From: Mycolicibacterium sp.
GTDB lineage: Bacteria > Actinomycetota > Actinomycetes > Mycobacteriales > Mycobacteriaceae
Direction: 5' to 3'
DNA length: 64,000 bases
NCBI RefSeq assembly: GCF_016462545.1
Contig: NZ_JAEMTA010000014.1
Coordinates: 1-64,000 of the forward strand
Shown here: piece by piece, positions 43,119 to 51,799 of the stretch
Layout of the letters: the number at the start of each line of letters is the position of its first letter
How positions within the stretch are numbered: the first letter of the stretch is position 1
Made by a program: the position numbers and the translations under genes
Notes under the pieces: generated by a model
Databases searched by the model: none
Seen by the model: the letters and a program-made list of their open reading frames with translations, nothing else
Told to the model about the DNA's origin: nothing

Positions 43119-43586
43119 GTGCGGCCCCTTCTGCAGCGCAACGAGACGTTTGGGTCGAGCTTAGGGAACGCGACCACGCAATGCGCAATGTAGCGAGAAT
43201 GACTATGGCACAACCTGTTAGCCACATCGAACTCCAAGCCGCCAAATCGTCGGGTGTCGGGGTGCTCCGCAAATCAATTGTCATTCACCAGAATTCGATA
43301 CCTTCTGACCGAACTCGTCGTGAGCAGCCCCGGATAGCAGCTCTGAGCTGTATTTTTCCGGCAGTGCAGAGTCGCGCACCACGATCTTTCAGACGGTTGG
43401 TTGGTAGCCGGACCACGTTGTGGTTCATCTCGTGCCAGACTGCGACATACTTCGCCGTCCGTGCCTCCAGGAGAGAGTTGGTCGTCGCCGATCGCACGTA
43501 CCAGCTACCCGCAACCGGTGGTCGCGCACCTCAGTTTCCGACGCCATCGGAGTGGGGGAACGGGTGCCACCGCGGAACCGCAGCGA
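43119..43586. other. 468-base intergenic region
   Basis: No credible gene. An open frame at 43181-43606 has atypical composition and overlaps the convergent membrane gene. A small hairpin CAGCT-CTG-AGCTG followed by TATTTTT lies at 43338-43357 and looks like a weak terminator, but no plus-strand gene leads into it. The sequence near 43119-43200 should hold the minus-strand fadD promoter. Confidence 0.5.
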
Positions 43587-44321
43587 TCAGCGGTTCGCCG
43601 TACTGAACCACTTGGTCTTGATGCGCCAGGAATGGGCCGACATGAGCGCGAAGCCGGCGCCGCATGCGCACGCGAAGACCCAGACCAGCGTGCCGTTCTC
43701 AACGGGTTGCAGTGAGGGCACCCAGGCGGTGACGATGCGGATCGCGCAGGCCAGCATGCCGCTGATCGAGGCGGCCAGGTACACGTTCGCGACCCTGCGC
43801 GAGCGGGGATCCTTGCGCAGCACCAGCAGGGCGCGTGAGCCATATCCGAGCAAGTAGATGAGCGTGCCGCAGAGCAGCGTCCAGTAGGCCGACAGCCAGA
43901 AGTCGGTCTGCAGCTCGAAGAAGTCCGCCTTGTAGACGGCAGCACCGTTGCCGAGCGAGAACGTCGCCAGCAGCAGCGGGATACACAGCGTGGCAGGACG
44001 CTCGACGTACTGCTTGAAGGTGGTCTGCATGGCGTGGTCGTCCTGCAGCCGGCCCAGCGCGTTGTAGACGATCGCCGATGCGGCCACGACGTACATGTCG
44101 TGGCCGATGTAGTCCTCGAGGTTCCACATTCCGGTAAGCGAATGCAGCCAATGGCCCAGCGTCTCGGAGGCCAGCGGCGACATGAGGAAGACGGTCGCAC
44201 CCTGGAGTGCGATGTTCAGGGTCGCGGCAACTTCCCAGCGACATGACCAGGTGACACGGCGAATCCACAAACTCCACGCTATGCACAGCAGCGTGATGGT
44301 GATGAGGACTGCCAAACCCAT
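43587..44321 (-). CDS. Multi-pass membrane protein of unknown function
   Basis: A 244-residue protein with about seven hydrophobic segments distributed along its whole length. No transport or catalytic motif is recognised; notable are conserved-looking polar groups such as WNLEDYIGHDMYV and YRRLQDDH-like NALGRLQDDHAM within the membrane part. The start ATG at 44321 has an AAGGCGAC site upstream. It lies 44 bases after the HTH gene on the same strand, so the two are probably one operon in which the regulator controls or senses through the membrane protein. The actual role is unknown. Confidence 0.75.
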   Translation of the reverse strand: MGLAVLITITLLCIAWSLWIRRVTWSCRWEVAATLNIALQGATVFLMSPLASETLGHWLHSLTGMWNLEDYIGHDMYVVAASAIVYNALGRLQDDHAMQTTFKQYVERPATLCIPLLLATFSLGNGAAVYKADFFELQTDFWLSAYWTLLCGTLIYLLGYGSRALLVLRKDPRSRRVANVYLAASISGMLACAIRIVTAWVPSLQPVENGTLVWVFACACGAGFALMSAHSWRIKTKWFSTANR

Positions 44322-44365
44322 GAGATGTCGCCTTCGAGCTAAATTTCCGTCAGCTACTTGTTCGC

Positions 44366-44731
44366 CTACAGCGGGGGAGCGTCGGGTCTCGGCGTGAGAT
44401 CGCGAAGCCTCGGGCGGTGAACCGTCCGCCTCTCGGTGATCGGTTCGGCGATCGTTGCCACGGAGAGCGGAGCGGACTCGACGTAGCTCCACACTTCTTC
44501 ACGGCTCATCAGGCCGAACCGCACCTGAAGGTCGGGATAGCTGAGGTTGAACCTGTCGGCAACCAGCCGCATCTCCTCAGCGTTGGGATAGTCAGCTTCC
44601 TTGATGCGGCGGTAGTAGGTGCTGCTGGACGTACCGAGGGCGTCGTAGATCGCCTTCGCATCGACGTCACCGTCGAGGAGGTAGTCCAACAGGGCCTTTA
44701 GCTGCCTGCCGTTTTCATCAGTCCGTGGCAC
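44366..44731 (-). CDS. Small helix-turn-helix regulator
   Basis: A 121-residue protein whose N-terminal half forms a compact helical domain with an HTH-like stretch, AKAIYDALGTSSSTYYRRIKEADYPN. Its second part, VADRFNLSYPDLQVRFGLM, resembles XRE/immunity-repressor-type DNA-binding proteins of mycobacteria and their phages. The C-terminus is Pro/Arg-rich and probably unfolded. Start: GTG at 44731 has TAAACT six bases upstream (44738-44743); GTG at 44737 would lie directly against that box. It is divergent from the condensation-fragment gene over a region with a perfect palindrome, the likely operator. Confidence 0.75.
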   Translation of the reverse strand: MPRTDENGRQLKALLDYLLDGDVDAKAIYDALGTSSSTYYRRIKEADYPNAEEMRLVADRFNLSYPDLQVRFGLMSREEVWSYVESAPLSVATIAEPITERRTVHRPRLRDLTPRPDAPPL

Positions 44732-44737
44732 GGCCAC

Positions 44738-44743
44738 AGTTTA
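44738..44743 (-). promoter_or_regulatory. -10 box of the HTH/membrane-protein operon
   Basis: TAAACT on the minus strand is 6 bases before the GTG at 44731, indicating a leaderless start. Confidence 0.45.
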
Positions 44744-44829
44744 GCGTGACTTCCCTGACATGGGCAGTGCCAGCCGCAAATCGGACAACGGGGCCGTTAT
44801 TGACATGGCCGTCACGGTTTTGGCAGATG

Positions 44830-44859
44830 TGTCCCATATTTGGGACAGTCGTGTAACCT
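44830..44859 (+). promoter_or_regulatory. Palindromic operator and leaderless promoter
   Basis: TGTCCCA-TATT-TGGGACA (44830-44847) is a perfect 7+4+7 inverted repeat. It sits just upstream of TAACCT (44854-44859), which is 7 bases before the ATG at 44867. The palindrome therefore covers the -35 to -20 part of this promoter, a classic repressor position. The adjacent HTH gene is the obvious candidate ligand. Confidence 0.6.
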
Positions 44860-44866
44860 CGCCTAC

Positions 44867-45490
44867 ATGACGCGCGCAAACTTGCAGCTGACCGATTACG
44901 ACGCCGAGGGTCGCCCTCGAGTCGAGGACCTGGAATTGGTGGCCGCGCCGCTCACGCCGCTGCTGACCATGGAGCTCGACGGCGCCGCCGAGGGGATGAG
45001 GCTAACGAGTGACGAAATCCTCCTGGCCGCGATGGGTCGCGCGATCGAACGCACCATCGGCGGCGGTGAGCTGACCGTCGACGTTCCTGGCTACGGCACC
45101 CGCGTCCACCAGATGGCGCTGTCCTGCGTGGCGTCCGGGCAGGTTCAGGCCGACGAGATGCTTGCGGGCGTGCACCACGCGCTCGACGCGCTCGCCGTGC
45201 GTCGGATCGTGCACGGCGTGCCCGACGACCCGCGGGCGCAGCCGGTGTCCGAGGTCCTGTTCGCCAGTGGCGACGGCGCGGCCGAGCGGCCGCATCTCGG
45301 CCATGTCCTTGAACTCCGCACATACCGCGATGGCGACGTCATCGCGTTGGACTGGTGGTTCGACGGCCGCAGCTTCGAGCCCTACACGGTCGAAGAACTC
45401 GCCGAACAGTTCCCACTCGCACTGATCGAACTCACCTCCGAGGCCACCCCGCCGATCCACGCCACCCACGAACTGGCGCTCGCGCACTAG
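44867..45490 (+). CDS. Stand-alone C-terminal half of a condensation-type domain
   Basis: A 207-residue protein that matches only the C-terminal lobe of NRPS condensation domains: LTSDEILLAAMGRAIERTIG, VDVPGYGTR, HVLELRTYRDGDVIALDWWFDGRSF and YTVEELAEQFPLALIELTSEA. The N-terminal lobe with HHxxxDG is missing, so it cannot work as a normal condensation enzyme. A precisely placed promoter and operator argue that it is expressed and not a decayed fragment. It may bind a partner, such as one of the PapA-like proteins or a carrier protein. The next gene is ileS, behind its own promoter. Confidence 0.72.
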   Translation: MTRANLQLTDYDAEGRPRVEDLELVAAPLTPLLTMELDGAAEGMRLTSDEILLAAMGRAIERTIGGGELTVDVPGYGTRVHQMALSCVASGQVQADEMLAGVHHALDALAVRRIVHGVPDDPRAQPVSEVLFASGDGAAERPHLGHVLELRTYRDGDVIALDWWFDGRSFEPYTVEELAEQFPLALIELTSEATPPIHATHELALAH

Positions 45491-45518
45491 CGTTTGGCCA
45501 GTCGGTTCGCGTAGGCAT

Positions 45519-45524
45519 TAGTAT
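45519..45524 (+). promoter_or_regulatory. ileS promoter -10 box
   Basis: TAGTAT places the transcript start near 45531, at the beginning of the T-box leader. A TTGGCC -35-like box is at 45494-45499, with a long 19-base spacer. Confidence 0.5.
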
Positions 45525-45530
45525 CTGCGC

Positions 45531-45739
45531 ACAGGCGTCGATCCGGCCATCACCGGGGAGCCTTCGGAAGAACGGCGTCCAGGTGTGAATCGGGTCGCTC
45601 AGTAGAACCGAACGGGTGGGCCCGTCATCGCCCACAGTCGAGCGGCGTGCCTGGTGTACGCAAGCGGGGTGGTACCGCGGTGTCCGCGCACGAGCGCGTC
45701 ATCGTCCCCGTGCCTGAACGACCATGGGCACAGGAGACG
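45531..45739 (+). ncRNA. T-box riboswitch (ileS leader, translational type)
   Basis: The hallmark T-box GGGTGGTACCGCG is present at 45667-45679, with the TGGT (45670-45673) that pairs with the tRNA acceptor end. A short stem I lies near the 5' end with a candidate isoleucine specifier ATC at 45549-45551, matching the regulated gene. Downstream, CGTCCCC-GTGCC (45703-45714) can pair with GGCAC-A-GGAGACG (45727-45739) and bury the AGGAG ribosome-binding site. This sequestering hairpin, with no U-tract terminator, fits the translational T-boxes known for actinobacterial ileS: uncharged tRNA-Ile stabilises the other fold and frees the site. Confidence 0.9.
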
Positions 45740-45746
45740 AACACAG

Positions 45747-48700
45747 GTGACTGCCTACCCCAAGCCGTCGAGCGGCTCGCCGAGCTTTCCCGACCTCGAA
45801 GTCGAAGTCCTGGACTACTGGGAGCGCGACGACACCTTTCGCGCCAGCATCGAACAGCGGGACGGCGCAGAGGAATACGTCTTCTACGACGGTCCACCGT
45901 TCGCCAACGGCCTACCGCACTACGGCCACCTCCTGACCGGGTATGTCAAGGACATCGTTCCGCGCTACCAGACGATGCGCGGACACAAGGTCGAGCGCCG
46001 GTTCGGCTGGGACACCCACGGCCTGCCCGCGGAATTGGAGGTGCAGCGCCAGCTCGGCATCACGGAGAAGTCGCAGATCGAAGACCTGGGCATCGACAAG
46101 TTCAACGAGGCCTGCCGGGCATCGGTGATGAAGTACTCGCAGGAATGGCGGGCCTACGTGACCCGTCAGGCGCGTTGGGTCGACTTCGACGACGACTACA
46201 AGACCCTCGACCTCGGCTACATGGAATCAGTGCTCTGGGCGTTCAAGCAGCTGTGGGACAAGGGCCTCGCCTACGAGGGCAACCGCGTCCTGCCGTACTG
46301 CTGGAACGACGAAACCCCGCTGTCCAGTCACGAACTGCGGATGGACGACGACGTCTACCAGAACCGGCAGGACCCCGCGCTCACGGTCGGGTTCCCGATC
46401 ACGGCCGGAGCGGACCTGGTCGGAACCTACCTGCTGGTGTGGACGACGACGCCGTGGACCCTGCCGTCGAACCAGGCCGTCGCGGTCAACCCCGACGTCA
46501 CCTACGTGCAGGTGCAGGGATCGGACGGCAGGCGCTACCTCTTGGCCGAACCGCGGCTGGCGACCTACGCCAGAGAACTGGGCGAGGAGCCGACCGTGAT
46601 CGGTTCCTACCTCGGTAGGGACCTTCTCGGCGTGCAGTACGTCCCGCCATTTCCGTACTTCATGGACTCGCCCAACGCCTTTCGCGTGCTGCCCGGTGAC
46701 TTCGTCACCATCGACGACGGCACCGGGATCGTGCACATGGCGCCCGCCTACGGCGAGGACGACAAGGCCACCGCCGATGCAGCGGACATCACGGCCGTCA
46801 CCCCGGTCGACTCCAAGGGCCGGTTCGACGGGACGGTGCCCGACTACGCCGGCCAACACGTCTTCGACGCCAACCCGCAGATCATCCGCGACCTGAAGAA
46901 TCAGTCGGGGGCGGCAGCTGCCAATGGGGCTGTCCTGCTACGGCATGAGACCTATGACCACTCCTACCCGCACTGCTGGCGATGCCGGAATCCGCTGATC
47001 TACCGGGCGGTGTCGTCCTGGTTCATCAAGGTCACCGCGTTCCGCGAGCGCATGGTCGAACTCAACCAGGAGATCACCTGGTATCCCGAACACGTCAAGG
47101 ATGGCCAGTTCGGCAAGTGGCTGTCCAACGCCCGCGACTGGTCGGTGTCGCGAAACCGATACTGGGGCAGTCCCATTCCAGTGTGGAAGTCCGACGATCC
47201 GGCCCATCCGCGGATCGACGTCTACGGCAGCCTCGATGAGATCGAGCGCGACTTCGGCGTGCGCCCCGACGATCTGCACCGGCCGTTCATCGACGAACTG
47301 ACGCGGCCGAATCCCGACGATCCCACCGGTCGGTCGACGATGCGCCGCATCGAGGACGTGTTCGACGTCTGGTTCGATTCCGGGTCGATGCCCTATGCGC
47401 AGGTGCACTACCCGTTCGAGAACGTCGAATGGTTCGACGGGCACAACCCCGCCGACTTCATCGTCGAGTACATCGGTCAGACCCGCGGCTGGTTCTACCT
47501 GCTGCACGTGTTGGCGACGGCGCTGTTCGACCGGCCGGCGTTCCGGACCTGCGTGTCCCACGGCATCGTGTTGGGCAGCGACGGGCAGAAGATGAGCAAG
47601 TCGCTGCGCAACTACCCGGACGTCACCGAGGTCTTCGACAGGGACGGCTCGGACGCGATGCGCTGGTTCCTGATGGCGTCACCGATCCTGCGCGGCGGAA
47701 ACCTGGTGGTCACCGAGCAGGGCATCCGCGAGGGCGTGCGTCAGGTGCTCTTGCCCTTCTGGAATGCCTACTCGTTCCTCGCGCTGTACGCCCCGGCGAA
47801 GGGGACCTGGCGCACGGATTCGACCAACGTCCTGGATCGCTACATCCTGGCGAAGCTCGCCGTGCTGCGCGACGACCTGACCGCTTCGCTGGACGTCTGC
47901 GACATCTCGGTGGCCTGCGAACAGCTGCGCCAGTTCACCGAGGCGTTGACGAATTGGTATGTGCGACGGTCGCGTTCGCGTTTTTGGGACGAAGATCAGG
48001 AGGCGATCGACACCCTTCACACGGTGCTCGAGGTGACGGCGAGGCTGGCGGCGCCACTGCTTCCACTCATCGCGGAGGTGATCTGGAGGGGCGTGACCGA
48101 CGGTCGCTCCGTACACCTCACCGACTGGCCGGCGGCCGCCGAGCTGCCCGCCGATCCCGCTCTGGTGGACGCCATGGACCAGGTTCGCGACGTGTGCTCG
48201 GTGGCGTCGTCGGTGCGCAAGGCCAAGAAGCTCCGCGTGCGGCTGCCGCTGCCGAAACTGACCGTGGCGGTGCAGGATCCGCAGGCCTTGCTCCCGTTCA
48301 CCGATCTGATCGCCGATGAGCTCAACGTCAAGTCGGTCGAGCTCACCGACGACATCGACGCGTACGGGCGATTCGAGTTGGCGGTCAATGCGAAGGTGGC
48401 GGGTCCGAGACTGGGCAAGGACGTGCAGGCCGCGATCAAGGCCGTGAAGGCCGGCGAGGGCGTCGTCAACGACGACGGCACGCTCACCGCGGGACCCGCG
48501 ACACTGCAACCCGCTGAATACACGTCGAAACTGGTTGCGGCGGAACCGGAGTGGACGGCTGCGTTGCCCGACGGTGCGGGCCTGGTGGTGCTCGACGGCA
48601 CCCTCACCCCCGAGCTGGAGGCCGAGGGGTGGGCCAAGGACCGCATCCGTGAGCTTCAGGATCTGCGCAAGTCGTCGGGACTGGACGTCTCGGATCGAAT

Positions 48701-48860
48701 CATCGTGACCATGTCCGTCCCTTCCGAGCGTCAGGACTGGGCCACCGCACATGCCGACATGATCGCGGGGGAGATCCTCGCCACCGGCTTCACGTTCGGC
48801 GATCCGATCGATGGTTCCGAGATCGGCGACGGCGTGACGGTGTCGATCGTCAAGGCCTGA
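45747..48860 (+). CDS. ileS: Isoleucyl-tRNA synthetase
   Basis: A 1037-residue class I synthetase charging tRNA-Ile. The HIGH-type motif is HYGH (His58 in [15 protein letters not shown]), and KMSKS is at 615-619. The editing (CP1) domain with [15 protein letters not shown] lies between. WFDSGSMP, the anticodon-binding domain and a C-terminal extension of the eukaryote-like ileS type complete it. The GTG at 45747 ([10 protein letters not shown]) follows an AGGAG site sequestered in the T-box leader. An upstream in-frame extension to 45654 lies inside the leader RNA and is rejected. It is the conserved right border of the lipid locus. Confidence 0.97.
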   Translation: MTAYPKPSSGSPSFPDLEVEVLDYWERDDTFRASIEQRDGAEEYVFYDGPPFANGLPHYGHLLTGYVKDIVPRYQTMRGHKVERRFGWDTHGLPAELEVQRQLGITEKSQIEDLGIDKFNEACRASVMKYSQEWRAYVTRQARWVDFDDDYKTLDLGYMESVLWAFKQLWDKGLAYEGNRVLPYCWNDETPLSSHELRMDDDVYQNRQDPALTVGFPITAGADLVGTYLLVWTTTPWTLPSNQAVAVNPDVTYVQVQGSDGRRYLLAEPRLATYARELGEEPTVIGSYLGRDLLGVQYVPPFPYFMDSPNAFRVLPGDFVTIDDGTGIVHMAPAYGEDDKATADAADITAVTPVDSKGRFDGTVPDYAGQHVFDANPQIIRDLKNQSGAAAANGAVLLRHETYDHSYPHCWRCRNPLIYRAVSSWFIKVTAFRERMVELNQEITWYPEHVKDGQFGKWLSNARDWSVSRNRYWGSPIPVWKSDDPAHPRIDVYGSLDEIERDFGVRPDDLHRPFIDELTRPNPDDPTGRSTMRRIEDVFDVWFDSGSMPYAQVHYPFENVEWFDGHNPADFIVEYIGQTRGWFYLLHVLATALFDRPAFRTCVSHGIVLGSDGQKMSKSLRNYPDVTEVFDRDGSDAMRWFLMASPILRGGNLVVTEQGIREGVRQVLLPFWNAYSFLALYAPAKGTWRTDSTNVLDRYILAKLAVLRDDLTASLDVCDISVACEQLRQFTEALTNWYVRRSRSRFWDEDQEAIDTLHTVLEVTARLAAPLLPLIAEVIWRGVTDGRSVHLTDWPAAAELPADPALVDAMDQVRDVCSVASSVRKAKKLRVRLPLPKLTVAVQDPQALLPFTDLIADELNVKSVELTDDIDAYGRFELAVNAKVAGPRLGKDVQAAIKAVKAGEGVVNDDGTLTAGPATLQPAEYTSKLVAAEPEWTAALPDGAGLVVLDGTLTPELEAEGWAKDRIRELQDLRKSSGLDVSDRIIVTMSVPSERQDWATAHADMIAGEILATGFTFGDPIDGSEIGDGVTVSIVKA

Positions 48861-48869
48861 GGGGTCGGC

Positions 48870-50198
48870 TCATTCGACGGTTCCGGTCAGCTGCATGTCG
48901 GCGAGCGCGCGGCGCACCGACTCTCGGAGGGCCGTACGCGTATTCGTTCCGCCGACCACCCAGCAGCCGACGGTGACGAAGACTCGGCCGTGGATGCGCC
49001 CGCACCCCAGGAAGAGCATGCCGCCCATGCGGTCGAGGACCTTCGTGGTGATCTTCGGTTCCAGCATCCGAACCGCGACGCGATCGGCCTCGCCGCCGTC
49101 CGGGCGGTTGAGTTCGGCGCCGAGTTCGCCAAGGTTCGAGCAGCCGATCGGGCTGCCGACCTGCTGCACCATGCCCTCGAGCCGCCGGACCAGGAAGGCC
49201 GGTGTCAACGGCACCAGCGCCAGCGGACCGAGGAGTTCGTTGGGCGTATCGGCGAGCGCCGTCAGCGCCTGCCGAAGATCCCGGCGCACGTCGGTGAGGT
49301 CGGTGGTGACCTTCGCGGGGTCCACCGTCACCGTCGTTGCCGTCAGCGCGTTGGCGCGGGTGTCACCCTCCTCGCGCTCGCTGACCGGCAGTGACACCCG
49401 GACCAGCCCGTCCTCGTCGACCCTGCCGATGATCTGGCCGAGTCGCGCCCCCAATCCGACGAAGAGCGAATTACTGCTTCCACCAAGGCTTCCCGCCCGC
49501 TGATCCCAGTGTTCGAGGTCGAAGAAGACGGTCGCGTTGGGCACCACCACCTCGGCGTCGGGGCCGCGGGTGCGGTTCTTGCCACCGGACTTGACCGACG
49601 TGGAGAGCCCCTCGCTCTCGGCGCGCGCCACGCGTACGGCAGAGACGACTGCCTTCGCCGTCGCGGGGATGTCGTGCCACGCCTGCTTGGCGTCCTCGCG
49701 AACCGCCTGCCGCCGCGTTCGCGCACCCGGTAACGGGTAGGCGAGATCGCGACCAGAGCCCCTCACGGCGTCGACGATGGCATCGATGATGGCCTTGGCG
49801 TCGCCCACGGAATGAGACACCACCAACGTCATCGCCGAGCCGCCGCCCGTCAAGGGTTGGACGCCCAGGTGCCACGACGGTCCGTGTTGCGGATCGATCG
49901 GCATCCGCAGCCGCTCGTCGGCCCACTCCCATACCTCCGCTCTAGGGCGGTCCACTGCCGCGATCTGAAGGTCCGGTGGTCCGGGGGCGGTGACCCACCG
50001 GTCCCGTCCGAAGGGAAGAACGGATCTCTCGATCTGTCGGCCGAGTAGGCCGAATCCGAGATTCGCGTGAAATCGGCGTAACCCGTCGATGTCGATCGCC
50101 CGGTCGTAGACCCACGTGAACTGGATCAGTGGCCCGCGGCCGAGGGCACGCAACGCAAGGAAGGAGCCCTGATCGATGTACGCGAGCGTGTTGTCCAC
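48870..50198 (-). CDS. PapA-like/condensation-fold acyltransferase, third copy
   Basis: A 442-residue relative of the tandem pair at 29.9-32.6 kb, with the same N-terminal AYIDQGSFLALRALGRGP, GRQIERSVLPFGRDRW, ARTRRQAVREDAKQ and GCSNLGELG blocks. Its active motif is HSVGD, HxxxD followed by Ala. It is separated from its relatives by ileS and lies on the other strand. The GTG at 50198 has TAACAT six bases upstream; a GTG at 50204 is the longer option. It converges on ileS with an eight-base gap. Probably another acyltransferase for a related lipid; substrate unknown. Confidence 0.8.
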   Translation of the reverse strand: MDNTLAYIDQGSFLALRALGRGPLIQFTWVYDRAIDIDGLRRFHANLGFGLLGRQIERSVLPFGRDRWVTAPGPPDLQIAAVDRPRAEVWEWADERLRMPIDPQHGPSWHLGVQPLTGGGSAMTLVVSHSVGDAKAIIDAIVDAVRGSGRDLAYPLPGARTRRQAVREDAKQAWHDIPATAKAVVSAVRVARAESEGLSTSVKSGGKNRTRGPDAEVVVPNATVFFDLEHWDQRAGSLGGSSNSLFVGLGARLGQIIGRVDEDGLVRVSLPVSEREEGDTRANALTATTVTVDPAKVTTDLTDVRRDLRQALTALADTPNELLGPLALVPLTPAFLVRRLEGMVQQVGSPIGCSNLGELGAELNRPDGGEADRVAVRMLEPKITTKVLDRMGGMLFLGCGRIHGRVFVTVGCWVVGGTNTRTALRESVRRALADMQLTGTVE

Positions 50199-50250
50199 CC
50201 GCACATGTTATGCATTGCGCCACAAGGCATCAACGTGCCGCGGCGGTCGC

Positions 50251-50757
50251 TCAGGGATTCTCGGCCAACCAAGAATCGGTGACGCGCACGATGTCGACGA
50301 TGCCGTTGGCGAGCAGACCGGCGACGAAGCGGGCGATCGTGCCGCCGATGAGCGGGACGTTGACGTTCACCGTCGCCGTGCCCGTTAGTCGGGTACCGGG
50401 ATCGGAGGGGATCAGGTCCACGGCGCCGCGTCCGGACATGGGCGTCCGCAGCGCATCGACGGTGATGTCACCGCGCACGTTGCCCCCGTCGGCGGCGGAC
50501 CACCGCTCGCTCTGAACGACGACCAGATTGGCCAGTCGCAACCGCCGCAACGGATCGGGGAGTTGGTCACCGCCGAACCGCATCGTCATCGACACGCTGG
50601 TGATGCCCGCCGCATCGGTGACGAGAGTGTCCAGTGTCGGTGAACTGCCCTCGAATGCATGCAGCCTGGCGTGCCAGTAGGCCTCGTCCTGAAATGCGAA
50701 TCTGATGCTGTCCAGAGAGTGTTCGGACTCTGCGGTCAGATCCAGAGAGCGCGCCAC
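50251..50757 (-). CDS. DUF2505/SRPBCC-fold protein
   Basis: A 168-residue protein of the DUF2505 type (START/SRPBCC-like ligand-binding fold). It begins MARSLDLTAES and has the typical ITSVSMTMRFGGDQLPDPLR strand region and the C-terminal PLIGGTIARFVAGLLANGI amphipathic helix. No signal peptide. It probably binds a hydrophobic small molecule; none is identified. The GTG at 50757 has TAACGT eight bases upstream (50766-50771), so the transcript is probably leaderless. Confidence 0.8.
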   Translation of the reverse strand: MARSLDLTAESEHSLDSIRFAFQDEAYWHARLHAFEGSSPTLDTLVTDAAGITSVSMTMRFGGDQLPDPLRRLRLANLVVVQSERWSAADGGNVRGDITVDALRTPMSGRGAVDLIPSDPGTRLTGTATVNVNVPLIGGTIARFVAGLLANGIVDIVRVTDSWLAENP

Positions 50758-50844
50758 GATGAGGCACGTTACAGGTGAGCGCCACGTACTGCGCTCTGGC
50801 TAACCAATCACGAATTCACGAGTCGGCGCCAAATTCCCCGGGTC

Positions 50845-51423
50845 TCAGATGAACGGAATTCCGGGTGTCAGGTCCGGTGGCGGTGGAAGTCCGAGAGGAT
50901 TCAGCGGATTGATCGCCGGCAGCGACGGAAGTTGCGGGGCGGGCAGTGCGGCGAGGTTCGGGACCGCGGATGCGGCAGCGGCTGCCCCCGCGGCTGCCGC
51001 CGCGGGTGCCGCCAGTCCACCGATCTGTGGCTGCAGGGCAAAGTTGAGGTTGGGCACCAAGCCCAGACCGACGCTCGGGAGCACCACATCGGGCAGGTTC
51101 ACGGTGGCGAGCGACGGAATTCCTCCAGGCAGACCGCCCAAACCACCAGCACCGCCGGCCAACGACGGTGGGGGTGGCAAGGCCATCAACTGCTTGCTGA
51201 TCCCGGCAACCAGGTCGACGCACTGCCCGTTCTGTTCGTCCACGACGGTGCCGTCCGGGCAGTTGAGCCCCTTGGGCGCGGGACCGCACGAGTCGGCGCC
51301 GTCGGCGCACGGGTCGGCGTGGCCGACGGCGGGCATCGCCACCGTGGCCATGGCCAGCGGAGCAAGGGTCAGAGCCGAACCGGACACCAGCGTGATCAGA
51401 ACGCGTTTGAATTGGACGGTCAT
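50845..51423 (-). CDS. Secreted low-complexity protein
   Basis: A 192-residue protein with a Sec signal peptide (about residues 1-36, cleavage after VGHA). A short Cys-containing mature N-terminus follows (DPCADGADSCGP, then LNCPDG and GQCVDL, four Cys in all). The rest is Pro/Ala/Leu/Gly-rich low-complexity sequence with an Ala run near 140-150. No family is recognised; many mycobacterial exported proteins look like this. An AAAGGGAT stretch precedes the ATG at 51423. Confidence 0.75.
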   Translation of the reverse strand: MTVQFKRVLITLVSGSALTLAPLAMATVAMPAVGHADPCADGADSCGPAPKGLNCPDGTVVDEQNGQCVDLVAGISKQLMALPPPPSLAGGAGGLGGLPGGIPSLATVNLPDVVLPSVGLGLVPNLNFALQPQIGGLAAPAAAAAGAAAAASAVPNLAALPAPQLPSLPAINPLNPLGLPPPPDLTPGIPFI

Positions 51424-51551
51424 GAAAATCCCTTTGAGAAATTAGCAAGCAAAGTATGAGCCGAACCGAGTGTAGACAATTGTTCGAGCAGTGCCCACCG
51501 CACTGACAATTCATGCAGTAAGAATCTTTTCGCCGACGGTCCGACCGGTGG

Positions 51552-51767
51552 TCAGGCGCGTGACACCCGGGCGGACGACGTTCCGATCGACACCGTGTCG
51601 CCGGCGCGAAGCTGGCGTCCGCGCCGGAGTTCGACCTCGCCGTTGACGGTGACCTCGCCGGCGGCGATGGCCGCCTTGGCGTCGGAACCACTGTCGATGA
51701 GCGATGCCAGCTTGAGGAACTGGCCCAATCGGATCGACTCGTCGCCGATCGGCACGTCGTGAGCCAT
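51552..51767 (-). CDS. S4-domain RNA-binding protein (YaaA/RlbA type)
   Basis: A 71-residue protein made of one S4 RNA-binding domain: IRLGQFLKLASLIDSGSDAK, then IAAGEVTVNGEVELRRGRQL, the typical S4 RNA-binding loop. Such small proteins are thought to bind rRNA or tRNA; the target is unknown. It is transcribed divergently from dinB with only 32 bases between the start codons, from a TAGCCT box seven bases before the ATG at 51767. Confidence 0.88.
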   Translation of the reverse strand: MAHDVPIGDESIRLGQFLKLASLIDSGSDAKAAIAAGEVTVNGEVELRRGRQLRAGDTVSIGTSSARVSRA

Positions 51768-51774
51768 GTTCGTC

Positions 51775-51792
51775 AGGCTAGCGCCCTAGCAT
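51775..51792. promoter_or_regulatory. Two interlocked divergent leaderless promoters
   Basis: TAGCCT on the minus strand (51775-51780) is seven bases before the S4-protein ATG. TAGCAT on the plus strand (51787-51792) is seven bases before the dinB ATG. Only six bases separate the two -10 boxes, so each -35 region must fall on the other gene's start codon. Confidence 0.6.
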
Positions 51793-51799
51793 CGCCACC

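Noticed and set aside
43338..43357. Intrinsic terminator-like hairpin with T tract
   Set aside because: Only five base pairs, and no plus-strand gene ends upstream of it; recorded in the intergenic entry only.
43181..43606. Plus-strand open frame of 141 codons
   Set aside because: No recognisable domain, no promoter or ribosome-binding site, Arg/Ser-rich random composition, and it runs into the convergent membrane gene.
43587..44731. Prophage remnant
   Set aside because: The HTH protein resembles phage immunity repressors, but there is no integrase, attachment-site repeat or other phage gene nearby.
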